Origin: Parelaphostrongylus tenuis
Taxonomy: Eukaryota; Nematoda; Chromadorea; Rhabditida; Metastrongylidae
DNA length: 64,000 nt
Reading direction: 5' to 3'
Assembly: GCA_019055375.1 (NCBI GenBank)
Contig: JAHQIW010000772.1
Location: 1 to 64,000 of the forward strand
The stretch's first letter is position 1. Each line of letters starts with the position of its first letter. Below are positions 1-10,999 of this stretch, one piece after another. The position numbers and the translations under genes were made by a program. The notes under the pieces were generated by a model. It ran no database searches, was not told the DNA's origin, and saw only the letters and a program-made list of their open reading frames with translations.

Positions 1-74
1 TCAGATGCTTATTCCATATCCAGGATGGTAACAAAGTTGGATCTCCGGATCGTCTCGGGACTTGTTTTGTGTGC

Positions 75-320
75 CTGTGTGTTTTTTTCGTTTTCCCATT
101 TCTTCATCCTACTCTTTTTTTCCTTCTTACCTTTATCTCTTTTTCTCTTTTTTTGCTCTCTCTTTTCTCTTTTTTTCCTCTTTTTTTCTTTTCTTCCTTT
201 TTTCTTTCCTCCTTTTTTTCTTCGCCCCGTCCCTTATTCTTGTTTTTCCCTATTTTCCCCTCCTTTTCTTCCTCCTTTTCTATTACCCGTTCTTTTTTCA
301 CTTTCCCCTCTTTTTGAGGG
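75..320. repeat. Polypyrimidine (T/C) low-complexity tract
   Basis: The plus strand is almost pure T and C for about 240 bases, with irregular runs of TTTC, TCTT and CCTT. Open frames through it encode only Phe, Ser and Leu (or Lys, Glu and Arg in reverse) and are composition artefacts, not genes. It lies just outside the first hammerhead-bearing element. No clean short unit is repeated, so it is a cryptic simple repeat. Confidence 0.85.
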
Positions 321-394
321 GGTGGGGGAGAGGGGCTTTATGGGGGGGTAAGTCCTTTGTCCTAGATTATTCAAATGGGTGAGGGTTTGGTGGG

Positions 395-1005
395 TGCGGC
401 TGGCTCGGGGCAGACCCGCGTCTTTCGATATTTTCTCGACTAGCTCAGTTCTCTCGGGAGCTCTTCATCAGAATTCACAGAGAGATTACTCGAGGACTGA
501 CGTTTTTACGCTCGATGCCAGCTCAAATTTTCAACCCTATACATCCGCGAGTTGAGTGCACTTCGATGCTCATTGGCTATGCTCACTTTTATCATAACTT
601 ATTAAGCTTTATCTCGGAGTTGACGTTTTTTGTTAGACGCCAGCGTCTCAAATGTGTCTTTTACCATTGACACCATTATCATTCCGACTTTATGTAGGAG
701 TGGTCAATATTGAGCCTTTCATCGATTATACATGGTTAGCTAACGATACATTTTTCGTTTTTTTTATCGTGACTGTCATGTGATTTGGTTAAGGGCTGTA
801 TCTCTCGGGGGATGAACTCATCCTTTCACACTTCTGTATGTGTAAGGCTCCCGAGAGAAACTGAACCTGAAAACAGATCGACAGACCGGGTTCTGACCCG
901 CGCTGAAGTCTGTAGGACGAAAACGGTTGGGGCTGTACAAAAGCCTTTACAGAAAACATGACATGTTGGCTCAAAGAATGATTGAAAGGGATGTCATATG
1001 AAATT
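395..1005. mobile_element. Hammerhead-bearing inverted-arm element, locus 1
   Basis: The left arm (about 405-480) holds the sequence that lies inside the hammerhead in the other copies: a degraded GGGCAGAACCCGTCGTC block, then CTTTCGATATTTT and GTTCTCTCGGGAGC. The right arm (about 830-1005) is its inverted counterpart, running from CTCCCGAGAG through a decayed hammerhead to ACATGACATGTTGGCTCAAA. About 350 bp of unique sequence lies between. Both ribozyme cores are broken, so this is an old copy. It belongs to the subfamily whose stem II is GUC/GAC. No protein-coding capacity is visible, so it is non-autonomous. Confidence 0.5.
888..945 (+). ncRNA. Decayed hammerhead ribozyme, locus 1 right arm
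   Basis: It aligns to the family hammerhead. CTGAAG replaces the conserved CTGATGAG, stem II and its loop (GTCTGTAGGAC) and GAAA are kept, and stem III and the 3' side of stem I are scrambled before the conserved GGCTGTACAA. Loss of core bases at the CUGANGA box predicts no cleavage. Its value is as a family member showing the arm's outward orientation. Confidence 0.5.
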
Positions 1006-1639
1006 ATGACGCGTCCCGGTCCTAAACAAAGGCACTCGGAGAAGAAAGACCCCTCCAGATAGCTTGAAAAGTTCCGTCTCTTACATACCTGAAGCTTGTT
1101 CTATTATGAAACCAATTGCATATCGCTTGCTAGGACCTTGAAAGGATGATATAATACATGTTAACTCTGTTATTAAATTAATAAACGATTATCCGATTTG
1201 TGAAGATCATTAGTGCCGATTGTGTCTATAATGTCTTATGAAGGATTTGTATTTTGAATGATTATATTATAGCTAAATGATTAGCAATTCAATTCTATCA
1301 GCCTTTTTTCGTGTTGCCAAGAAAGACCCTAAATTAGTCATCGGAAGAACATTTCTCACATATTTTCTGGAAAAAATAGAAGAAGAAGCTAGCCAAAGTC
1401 TGTGTCTTATCCTGTTTACGCAATCACATAAGTATACTTATTTGGAGCTCCAAGCGTGTCCATGTCGATCTTACTTGCTTTAATGGGGCTCTTAGGTACG
1501 CGCGAGATATGGTCCGGCGCGTGCTTTCCTCATATTTTCCAACCCACACTCATCAAACATATACTACACCGCGTGTGCCTTTCTTTTGATATAATAGTGT
1601 TCCCACGCATGAATGATTCAATGGTGCGACCATTTCGGA

Positions 1640-3130
1640 AAGTGAGAGGTACATGGCTCGTATATGGCACCCTACTTTCATCAAACAAACACTCTTCTAC
1701 ACTAAATCAACATGTCGGTCCGTGTAGATAACGTATTCAGTCCGCCCTGCGGTTTCATAGTTGGTATGGAGAGGGGAAGTAGGTGGGCTGGAGTAAAGTA
1801 ATTCATAGTGACGCATAGTTTTGGAAGGAGATTTGTGTGTACCGCGCTTGCAGGTTTTTTGTCTCCCCCTCGCGCAAGGAGGGCGATCTATTGATCGCTC
1901 AATACATCAACTCCGTCGTGTTTGTCTGATCTATCTATACCCCTGGTGCCGTGCATTGACGACGCTTGCTCCATGCTAGGGTGGGTTTTCTAACTATGCG
2001 GCTATAGAGTCGATTAGCTGCGGGGCCTACCCGTCTCGCCGACTATATTTGGTATTCGCTACCACCGACTCTGCATAGAAATTAAGTCGACTGTTACCTA
2101 CTGCTTCATATAGCAATCACCGTCTCTGCCGCGTCAGGAGACATATTTTAGAATACAGGCAGTCTTCTGTGCGTGTGCTCTCACCAACTCTTTCATTATA
2201 CAGAGACGGTCCATAATATAATCGGGTTACGAAAACTAGTTGTCGTCTTAGAGTATTTGGGTGGCGTTTCCAATAAGAGCCTCAACAGGATTGCTCTTAA
2301 GTCTCGTTTCTTTTCAAACAGTCCGTTTTTTTGTATAGCTCGTACTGACATTTTCTCATATGATTTCTCTGTGTATCCCATTGAATGCTTGGCTATATTT
2401 TCGAAACCAGTTTTGCGGGATTCTACACTCTCCCTCCATCCCGTCTCTGTACATACATATGACTCGCCTGTTTCGACTTAAGCTACATGTCTGTGACCTT
2501 TTTTATTACTAGCGTCCGTTTTTCGGGCATGTTGAGGAATGAGAAGAAAAGATAGTAACCAAATCTTCTTAGAGTACTCGATAGGACTTTCGTCGGTGCC
2601 AGTTTTGTTATATGCAAACCGTCCTCGGTGTAAGCTTATTCATGCATGTTCCAAGAACGGTAGCCTATTTGTCTTTGGTCATCTCACGGCTATGAATGTA
2701 CTCTACGCTGAACTGTCATCTCAGAAATCTAAAGCAGTTTTTATCCAGCTCCTCTTGAGAACAGATAATAAAAACAATCATCTATATAGCATACAGAAGA
2801 GTAACGACCTTGCCATCCATGCACTGGTGCCTGCCACTCCTCTTTCGACATAAAGACATTAACCAGGTCAAGTGCCAGTCGGCTGCCCCATTGCCCTCCC
2901 TCTCCTTTGAGCATAATATTTTCTAGGAACCATTTGAGAGATTGAAAGCAGAATCTCAGCTGCGCTTTTCCATAATGATGAATTCGTGAACAACTCAGTC
3001 GGCAAGTCAGGCATGTTGCCGCCTGTATGCTGAACCTGTGTAATCAGACGCAGCCTGATGTTGTATCAGAAGTTCAAGTGCTGGCTTGCACATGCACGAG
3101 CCGCCATTCGACATGTTAGTGTATCAGAGC
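1640..3130 (-). mobile_element. Penelope-like element copy 1, degenerate
   Basis: Read on the minus strand, conceptual translation in shifting frames gives Penelope-like order. A palm region with YIDDC (the RT catalytic Tyr-x-Asp-Asp box) lies near 2775-2790. It is followed by a GL-x-ITK block near 2600, a linker near 2160-2480, and a GIY-YIG endonuclease remnant (VGETGRP-like near 2030, KHDGVD-like near 1910). An upstream block resembling the RT region before the palm reaches about 3130. Frames are broken many times, so it is a pseudogene. The 3' flank near 1640-1740 matches the 3' flank of the copy at 13.9 kb. This copy lies head to head with the copy at 3950-5240. Confidence 0.65.
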
Positions 3131-3949
3131 TAGATGAACGTTAGACTGACTCCATTACTTGTACGCGTTGTCTCGGATTCGGCACTTACGTAGACGGTCC
3201 AGTGTTAGGACATGTAGATTCTTTCCTCTGAACCCATATGTTATGGTTTTTATACCTATAGCTAAAGGTACTTTGAACAGGACATGTTGGGTGATTTGAG
3301 TTTTAAATGAGAAAGTGGTAGACGGTCTTAAGCCTACCACTTTTGCCGTATGGACCCACTCATTGTTTAATTGCGGTTTTGCCGTTGAATTCCTTTACAG
3401 AAGATGATCGTGTAAAATGAAGCATCTTAAAGATGCTTATTCGTTATTGCGATATCTAACTATCGAGGAATTCACAACAAATTCGCCACCTTATCACTAA
3501 TTGATAGCCTTATCCTTCCTTCCCTAATCAGTTCTCAAGCCTCTTTCATGCCACGCTTTGTAGTTCGGCGAGACTCGATTGAAATCTTTTTGTGCGAAAG
3601 TGAGTGAAAGGTCTAAAAGTCTCGTCCACAAATTTTTGGGACAAAACTATCAACCTCCTCGGTGGGGTCTTTGTTGTCTGTAGAACGGCTGAGGAAATGG
3701 GTGGTATTAGTGCAAACTTCTACTTGCTGCTCATTCTTAGTAGTCTCTTCAGCTTTTTTACGTTGATACTTGCAAATCATGTATGTCACATGCAACCTTA
3801 CGCAAGGACACCCTAGTAAATGGGTTGGTTTGCAAATGGTAGAAAGCTTGGACCCCCAATTATAATATCGAGCGCGCTAAGCTTTTGATAGAACGGCAGG
3901 AGAGCTGTACACATGTACGGCTCTTGTCGACTGGGCAGAGTTATATGGT

Positions 3950-5240
3950 CCTATTAAAAGAAAGCGTCTACTGAACTGCTCAATCTTCAGATGGTCGGCG
4001 AGAAATATTATGCTCAAATGAGAGGTGTTTGGCAATGGTGAGCAACGAGTGGCACCTAGCCTGGGCGATTGTTTTTATGTCTAATGTGGACAGCACCAGT
4101 GATAGATCTCCGGCCATTGTCTCTACTGTAGGCATACAGACAATTGTTTGGTTATTTGTTCCACTCAAGAGAAGCTAAACAATTAGTTGTTTTAGATTGA
4201 TGAATAGAAACAGTTTAGAATATATGAAAATTCACCAGGAGATACCAAAAAGGACGATTGGCTCCCATTCATGAACGTGAAAATAAGCTTAACTGAGAGC
4301 GGCTACATAGCAAAGTGATACCGAAAGCAAAGCAAGTAATTAAAATCCTCTCATCATCTCCTCACACCACGAAAAAGGCGCTGATGAAAAGCATGTTTCG
4401 AACAGCAACCAATGTATGTACCGGGGAGAAGAGACCAGAGAGTAGAATCCGTGAAAGTGACTCGGGAAATAGCCACTTCTAATGAAACACGAATTGTAAA
4501 CATCTCAGGTTAGGTTAACAGAAAATAATCATGCCTTCGAACGAAAGCTCGAATGAAAGGAAAGTCCCGTTCATCCTCCCGTTTTTTCAAATAAGATTAG
4601 TACAGCTATAAAACGTTTCTGAAAAGAGCGAGTTTCAGAGCTGTCGGTGACCATTACTGAAATACCACCGAATACTCTAAGACGCCAACTAGTTGTGGAC
4701 AATACCGCTTATATGATGCATCTGTATAACCAAAGGTTTACAAAATATGTCCTAACGGCAGAGACGGTGATTGCATGAGCGTATAGGTACAGTTGATTTT
4801 GACATCGAAGCCACCATCCTTACGCAGGAAAAAAACATCAGCGACGAAAGGTCTTGGAAGCGCTTTGGCCTTGATACACACCAATCCAACCATTAAACCG
4901 CAGGGAGGAAACGCCTCGTTATCACTCGAAATTTTATTCAGAATATGAGGACTTTTGTTTTGTTTGGGTAGAGGTGCAATTAAGGCCTGTGTGATCTCCT
5001 TCAGGTGATCTCCACTGTGGATCATTCAGTGGACCGGCATATAAAAAGCGGTACAATATTTGAGCGTGACTTTGAGCTTGATGCGATCAAATTTAGTGTC
5101 TGGGTGATTTTCTCTACTAAAGAATAATTAATGGAGGTGTTTGACTGATTAGACCGCGGACGATTTGACCTTTCCAGCCTCTGAAGAAGGCGAACTGCTG
5201 AAACGTCAGCTGTGAAATGAAGTTTATTGTAACACCTCTT
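3950..5240 (+). mobile_element. Penelope-like element copy 2, degenerate, with 3' hammerhead-like motif
   Basis: Translation in several frames recovers RT palm sequence around 4000-4160. The catalytic YIDD box is changed to an HTDN-like form near 4130. Next come the downstream RT block (MFRTAT-like near 4400) and then, near 4790-4900, the second half of a GIY-YIG endonuclease (VDFDIE, KRLVITRNF-like). The central YIG segment is missing: the sequence jumps from the Cys-rich linker (NGRDGDC-like, 4755-4775) straight to VDFDIE near 4790. About 330 bp further on lies the 3' motif at 5175-5212. A dead copy. Confidence 0.7.
5175..5212 (+). ncRNA. Hammerhead-like motif at Penelope 3' end
   Basis: CUGAAGA is followed by one extra A, a 4-bp stem (GGCG with UGCU, two wobbles) with a 3-nt loop, and then GAAACGUC. 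That is the hammerhead order CUGANGA, stem II, GAAA, minimal stem III and a GUC cleavage triplet. The flanks CAGC-CT and AGCTG can pair as stem I with one bulged base. Penelope-like elements are known to carry small hammerhead motifs in their terminal repeats. The extra A before stem II departs from the classic core, so activity is uncertain. Confidence 0.45.
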
Positions 5241-5677
5241 GCGTGGCTTAAAGAAGATAATCAGGTGATTATACTAAACACACTGTTGGAATTACTAAAA
5301 TTGGGTGTATCGAATAGTTGCTTGAACTTTTTAAGAAAAGTTCTGCAATGCTGGAAATGTAATGAACGAGAAAACAACACTTTGTTTTTTTGTTTCTTCA
5401 GTCGTCCGTTCAAATATACCCTTCTTCGAAACAGATCAAAACAGAATAACTCTTTCAAACAGTTTTGATTTCGACTACCGAATGATAGTTCAAATATTAA
5501 AAACGGCACAAAAAATTAAGTTTTTTTCAGAAGAGCCCGAAACAGGACACGGGTAACGCAAACAAACGTCCTTGCACGAGGAGTTTCATTAAATATTTTT
5601 TCCTAAGTTTCTGTCTATATCTTTGCACATGATCGATAGTCCGGGTAACCGCTGATTTTAATAAAATGCTTGTTCCT

Positions 5678-6090
5678 TCCTTCGAGTGCTTTAATCAGAC
5701 CACGCTCAAATTTCAATAGATCCTTTCATTATTATTTGAGCCAACATGTCATGTGGTCTTGGTAAGGGCTCTTGTACAGTTCGAGACACGTGTTTCGTCC
5801 TTACAGACTCATCAGCCGGGCAGAACCCGTCGTCTGTCGATCCTTTCATAGTCAGTTCTCTCGGGAGCGTCACACTCCTTATATATAGTTATCGACGACC
5901 CTACGCTTTACACTCTATGTCAGGTGAAGCATTCACCTAACACAGAGTGTTTTTGCTAGCTGGGTGGTATTTTTATCATATTATACCTTTCCTTCGAGTG
6001 CTTTTATTAAGACCACGCTCAAATTTCAATAGATCCTTTCATTATTATTTGAGCCATAGAGTGCGAAAACACTCTGTGTTAGGTAAATGC
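5678..6090. mobile_element. Hammerhead-bearing element, locus 2, rearranged
   Basis: The left arm runs from 5678 through an outward (minus-strand) hammerhead at 5772-5827 to the internal CTCTCGGGAGC block near 5860 and an internal region shared with locus 5 (ACTCCTTATA). Instead of a matching right arm there is a direct duplicate of the outermost 65 bp (5678-5742 repeated at 5992-6057, nearly identical). A 23-bp inverted repeat at 5931-5954 and 6066-6088 (TAACACAGAGTGTTTT and its complement) surrounds that duplicate. The structure suggests a second, solo-arm insertion or a replication-slip rearrangement. Confidence 0.55.
5772..5827 (-). ncRNA. Hammerhead ribozyme, intact core, locus 2 left arm
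   Basis: On the minus strand the core is CUGAUGA (5815-5809), stem II GUC/GAC with loop UGUAAG, GAAA (5795-5792), then the self-complementary ACACGUGU as a loopless 4-bp stem III, ending in a GUC cleavage triplet. Stem I pairs poorly: GCCCGG faces UCGAAC, leaving about three pairs next to the core. All invariant core bases are present. Loopless stem III hammerheads generally need to pair as dimers to cleave. Confidence 0.65.
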
Positions 6091-6094
6091 TTGT

Positions 6095-7440
6095 TTTATG
6101 AAAAAATCCTGTGATATGTTGTATTAACGGAGGAAAAGAAAACATTTTGATGTTGTTGTGATTAGCCCTTGTTTGCACATGACAGTGGGCTTTGTGGCAG
6201 TTATATAATAAAACTTTAATACTAAGAAACCTTTATTGCTACGAAAAGATAATTTATCACTGAAGGAGCTGTTGTAAGCGTATTTCCCGTAAAAGGGGAG
6301 CCTGGTGATTTCTTGAAGGAACACTACTCTCAATGCGTAGGCTGCATTCCTGGAACGACACCGCAGCTGTGTTGGTTAGTTGACGCATGCTCGCTTCGTT
6401 CATCCTGCCGCGCGGAGCTTTCGTTGTCCGCCGTAGAGAAAGACTGAAACTTGACTAATCAAACCTTCATACACATAACATCAACAAATCAACAGTATTG
6501 ATAAATGCACCTAAGAATTAGATGAATAATACGCGATTAGAAGCAAAGCATTAGAGTGAAGCAGTTCTTCGGAGCCATGTATGCAAGAAATAGTGAGTAA
6601 CAATGAGTCCTGATGCTTGACAGCTTCTCTGAAAGGGCTGCTGGTATAATGTTATGCGCCGCGGTAGGATAAGACGCAATGGCATCAAATGCAACTCTAA
6701 TAGGGCATTACAGTGAGTTATTTAAGAGATTCTAATACGAAGTGACAAGTGAGAGGACATAAGAGACTGACCTAATAGGAAGCGGGAAGTTCCAGATCAT
6801 CCGGATGGCCAGAAATATGTTGATAAGGCTATACCTATTAAAGTGCACAAGAACTGGATTGGTATGGCAATAGAACCTCATGCAGATTACTTACCAAGAG
6901 AGCTTAGCATCAATCGAGTTTTGTGTTAATCAATGTAGAGGTGGACGGATAAGATGAGCAAGAGAGCAAGCAAAGAGACCGGATGCTGGCGACTTTGATT
7001 GGGCATCTAGACGAATACCATACTATAGTAAGCATAATCATTTGCCACTCTTCTGCAGGTGTTCGCCTGTAACTGGCTGACAAAATACAGTCCAGTTACC
7101 AGCTGAGAACCGAAAAATCAATCATCCGCCATCCGAAGCCACTAACGGCCGCGATAGCTCATTAACTGATTATTTGATTATCTATAATGAGCATATTCAA
7201 GATTTAATGAGACGCGATAGAAGCAGGCATGGATAAAAGGGAAATAGCAGTTATCTGAGTGAAAAAATTGTTATGGCAATTCTAATTCTTTTTCTATTTT
7301 TTCTTAGGATATTGTTTTCTAACATCTCATCGGAGTATGCTTAACAGAGTTCGCATTCATCATTTGGGAAGCAATTTTTTGTCGAGTTTTATGACCGATG
7401 CTATAGATTTAGTTTTTTTTCGGTCATCCGGTGTCAAATT
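6095..7440. other. Stretch without recognised genes
   Basis: About 1.3 kb of AT-rich sequence. I see no coherent coding frame, tRNA-like element or member of the repeat families found elsewhere in the window. Short open frames here are not supported by splice sites or composition. Confidence 0.5.
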
Positions 7441-7449
7441 AGGAAAGCG

Positions 7450-7780
7450 GTGACCGACTGTTGAACTAGAACTTTCTATACGAGTGTTCGTAAAACATTC
7501 GAAAGTGTGAGTCTCTAGCTGGTGCACTACAAACTTCTTTCTTAAAAAAACTTTTTAGAAACTTGTGGCATTCAAAATAAAATTGGTGTGTTACACCAGC
7601 ACTGCACTCTAAACTATTACTTGATGAAAGCAGAAAAAGCATATGAACCGTCTGGAGAAATCCTTTAGTATCAGTGCTATGCACGTTCTTTCGAGTTTCT
7701 TCTAAGGCGGAGGAATAATCTCTAATTAAAATAACAAGAACTCGCATCCCACATGTGCAACGCGCCAACGCGGTCGACTG
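7450..7780. repeat. R3 foldback repeat fragment
   Basis: It shares its order of blocks with the inner part of the R3 element at 58.4-59.3 kb: AAAAGCATATGAAC, then CTTTAGTATCAG, then CACATGTG-like near the end. Identity is patchy, indicating an old copy. An open frame of about 100 codons on the minus strand lies wholly inside the repeat and was not called as a gene. Confidence 0.4.
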
Positions 7781-7964
7781 ATTACCGCGAGAAATTCACG
7801 GCCAGCGCCCTCATTTCCCCCACCCCTCCCCCTTCTCCTGTGTAGGCCCAGCCCACAGTCGAAAATATACTGTAGCGGAACGGCTTTTTCAGAAATAAGA
7901 GCCTTTGAAAATTCTAGTACTTTTACTGAACTTTTCGTATTATCTGTTTTATATATCCTAAGAG

Positions 7965-8060
7965 AACTGAGTGGTGATCAAGACTGCGACCTCAGACGAA
8001 AGTCGAAACCGCGTCTCATCCATACCGAGATCACGCACTACCACTACACCACCGAGGTAC
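7965..8060 (-). repeat. tRNA-derived SINE head
   Basis: On the minus strand GGTGGTGTAGTGGTAG (A-box-like) is followed about 35 nt later by GCGGTTTCGACTTT, a B-box-like T arm. After it comes GGTCGCAGTCTTGATCACCACTC, close to the SINE tail GGTCGAATTTTTGCACACCACTC seen in the array at 62-63 kb. The D arm and T arm are recognisable but the cloverleaf is not intact, so it is a SINE or tRNA pseudogene, not a functional tRNA. Confidence 0.5.
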
Positions 8061-8251
8061 ATTCGCGCTACCACTCATTCCTCAACAACTCTATGTTAGC
8101 TGTCAGCTACCAACCTTTAATAGGTGATGATGGGTGTGCGATTTTGCTTTCTAAAGGAGAAAAGATGAAGGAAAAAGCTTTCGGTGTTGATCAATCCCTG
8201 AGAGATGCGCCATGCATTCCTATTTAATTTTCGGCTTCGTTTGAGGTGATT

Positions 8252-8475
8252 GAATGCATATCTGGCCTTTACAATGACTCGCGGTGGCCACCCGCTGAAC
8301 CGAGTCAGTGCTGCTTATCCACTCAGACAAATCTGAGACCAGTCTGGTACCAATTTACCGACCGCGGAGTGATGGATATGTTGGTGAGCCGTGAGCGCAA
8401 GATCGAGCCAATGACCTCGTGTGCGCCGCAGATCACCTTTAAGCACAGCCCTACATGCGCTCACTTCGCTTCATA
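8252..8475 (-). mobile_element. tRNA-derived SINE, copy 1
   Basis: This is nearly the same sequence as 35818-36045 in reverse orientation. It starts with a tRNA-like head holding a B box (TTGGCTCGATCTTGCGC-like). A body follows with the landmarks CGGTCGGTAAA, ACCAGACTGGTCTCAGA, TGAGTGGATAAGCA, TGACTCGGTTCAGC and CACCGCGAGTCAT. Two copies with the same boundaries at separate places, one with clear A and B boxes, show a SINE. The open frame on the plus strand here is a by-product of its higher GC content. Confidence 0.75.
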
Positions 8476-8539
8476 AACCAACAGAATTACTAGAAGTTTA
8501 GAATATTAGTTACTACAACAGCTGTCAGCTCAAGTGGTT

Positions 8540-9000
8540 TAATGGCAGTCAACGACAAGCTATACAAAGCAGATTGAAGATCTGCAAGAAACCGGTCGAA
8601 ATACGTCAAAGAATTCCTGTGGCCAGATGTGAAGATATTTACATTGAACAACCTTGTTTTTCAGCAAACAAATGTCATACGCGTAGAATTGCTACAAACC
8701 GAGTGGTGATCGAAAGATGAACGACCTAGACAGGAGCCACAGCAAATGAGAAAATTTGTACGGTTTTTGTTTTAACTAAAGTCGACCAAAATATGGGAAC
8801 CGTACTCAGGCGATGACGAGGTATTGTAATCACAAAACTTCTTCTTAGGGATGGAGAAACTCCAGCAAGATATAGCGACAGAGCCTGAAGAATGTTCGTA
8901 TTTTAGATGCTCATGCACCAGTAGTAAAGCACGAGAATATATCTTAGAAGAACCAACTTTGACTATGTTTCGACATCAAACCATGACGGAAATCAAGTCA
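8540..9000 (+). repeat. Dispersed repeat R4, copy 1
   Basis: It is inverted relative to 12850-13230. The best block, GAGTGGTGATCGAAAGATGA followed by ACGACCTAGACAGGAGCC and GAGAAAATTTGTACGGTTTTT, differs at only a few positions. Flanking blocks (CTGCAAGAAACCGGT, CTTCTTCTTAG) keep the same order over about 400 bp. Family and coding capacity are unknown. The 71-codon open frame starting near 8851 lies inside it. Confidence 0.6.
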
Positions 9001-9949
9001 CAATGTTTAACAAAGATTTTGGAAACGTCCTCTGGAACGACCATACATCTTTCACGCCATCATTAGAAATTCATATCTTAAGGTCCTCACCTATAACAAC
9101 ATTCGGAAACGTCGCACTGCAATCCAAAGATTAGAATGGAACGGACATGCGCGCAGAATAGCCAAAGGGCACTTCACCACCAACGTTTTGAAACAGTTGC
9201 TTAGTGTACGCTATTCTCATCTCACATAGATTATTTCTCTTCCCATATCGAAGACCTAGGATGAGGCACAGCAAGCAAAGCGGCAGGATTTCGACGAATT
9301 GCGCTGTGTGGAACACGTTCAGAAAGTGTTGGGGTTTCGGTAACTTATGAAAGCGCATTTCTCCTCTAAGCTTCATCATCTGTAAAAGACGCTTGTTACC
9401 TCTAGACTGCACGCAATTCTTTCAGCGTCTTTCAATGCGGAAAAAACCGATGTGGAACAAAAGTGACTGTTTTCGGTGTAGCACAAAAATCGTACTCGCA
9501 GGTGGGTAATTTTAATGAATTCATAAAAAGCTCTTTCAAACATCTATTTACATCCAGACAGGGATGACCATCTGAGCTACCAATATGCATCTTCGAACTC
9601 TCCATCTTTTGGTTAACAGTGTGACACATATTGGAAAATAATTATTGGAAAGAACAACAAACTTGGTAGGCATTGTGACACACTATTGATATTGACACTG
9701 ACATTCATGTCATTTTTCATAAGCAGTATTAACAGAAACAGCATCTAAACAATCTCGAAAATGAGGTTGGCCAGAGGCAAACACATTTCCGGAAATTAGA
9801 CCCACAGAGAATAGATAAAAAAAATTAAAGGCGGATTTCTCTGAAATCAGGGAAATAAATGTAAACCCACCTCATTCGCAGCACGCAAACACTTCATAGG
9901 AGTGTTAGTAACTGTCTGAGAGCTGAGACTTCAGGCTACAGCTAGATTC

Positions 9950-10170
9950 CCGGTTTGTGGAAAAGCCCTTTTTTGACCTTGACACAAGAGGAGAATTCAT
10001 GTGTTGCAGAGGTGCATATTTCTCGCCGGACAGGGCACTTTCTTCGAATTACTGGTAGACACTCTCTACTATAATTTTTTCTGATTCCCGCTGTTCTTAT
10101 ATCCTGAAAAAACCATTTCTCTGGACCGCGGCAAATGTAATAAGTTGAATTCACATCTACAGTAAAGGTG
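9950..10170. repeat. R3-related repeat fragment
   Basis: GCATATTTCTCGCCGGACAG then GGCACTTTCT matches the arm landmark CGCTGGACAG-GC-TTT of R3 (compare 15.33 and 23.4 kb). Diverged and of uncertain extent. Confidence 0.35.
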
Positions 10171-10629
10171 ATCTTTGGATAATTGACCGGTCGCTAGCTG
10201 AAGCAGTGATGGGGGTTGAGTGACTATCGATCGATTTTTGACCAATTTTATGCTAGTGCGATCGCTGTTGCTCAAATAGAAATTGTATCTTCCCTATGAA
10301 AGAAAAACTTCAAATAAAACGTACGACTCTGCTGCAAAAAGGCTGTAAATACTTCTACTTTGCCGTTATCACGAGTAAATCAGTCAACAATATGACCATT
10401 TATATAAGAGTCCAGAACTTCTCAATTCTTTTCAACATTTACTCGAAAACTATTCAATTACTACAAAATTTTTTTATACGTTCATGTGCTCGAAAATTTA
10501 TCGATATCGTCTCAGCTGACTTTGCTGGCACACCCAGCGGCCGGTGAATTTGTCAAACCACCTTGCTCGTGCATGTGAATCAATCTTATTTTTCCTGCTG
10601 CTTGTCAGAGAAGTGGTCTTCCCAGGACA

Positions 10630-10910
10630 TAAAAACGGCATCGGAATCAGAAACGATTATGCTATCGAATGATTGCTAGTAATCAAGACAAAGAGCTTTG
10701 TCCGGTGAGAAATATGCGAGTCCTAAGACATAGTCTTGTGTGGAATTTACAGCGTTATAGAAGTAGTTTTTGGAAAACGAGCGAAGTGGAGCTCTAGCCA
10801 GAAATTAAACTTTCGAACGATTACTAATACCTTCATGAGAACTTTTTCTGCGGCTAATGGAATCGGCTCTCATTTGCGGCCTTATAATCAGGAAGAACCC
10901 TAAGAGCATT
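10630..10910. repeat. R3 repeat copy
   Basis: It contains CTATCGAATGATTGCTAGTAAT, an AGCTTTGTCCGGTGAG block and CAGCGTTATA, in the same order as at 18080-18500. The pair reads as two diverged R3 copies in the same orientation. Confidence 0.45.
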
Positions 10911-10999
10911 GAAACAGCAAGTTGCACTTTGGGTGTAGTCAACATCGACATCTGAGAGATCGATATCCTTCTCAGCAGGAGGCTGTCCGTCCTTACTAT

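Noticed and set aside
25..382. Three overlapping plus-strand frames and one minus-strand frame of 65-108 codons
   Set aside because: All lie in the T/C-rich low-complexity tract, where stops are rare on both strands.
2539..2853. Plus-strand open frame of 104 codons
   Set aside because: It is antisense to the RT palm region of Penelope copy 1, whose YIDDC box is on the minus strand.
3900..3945. GAGCTGTACACATGTACGG followed by GACTGGGCAG, reminiscent of the hammerhead arm
   Set aside because: No CUGANGA or GAAA box at the right spacing on either strand. The resemblance is limited to the tail words.
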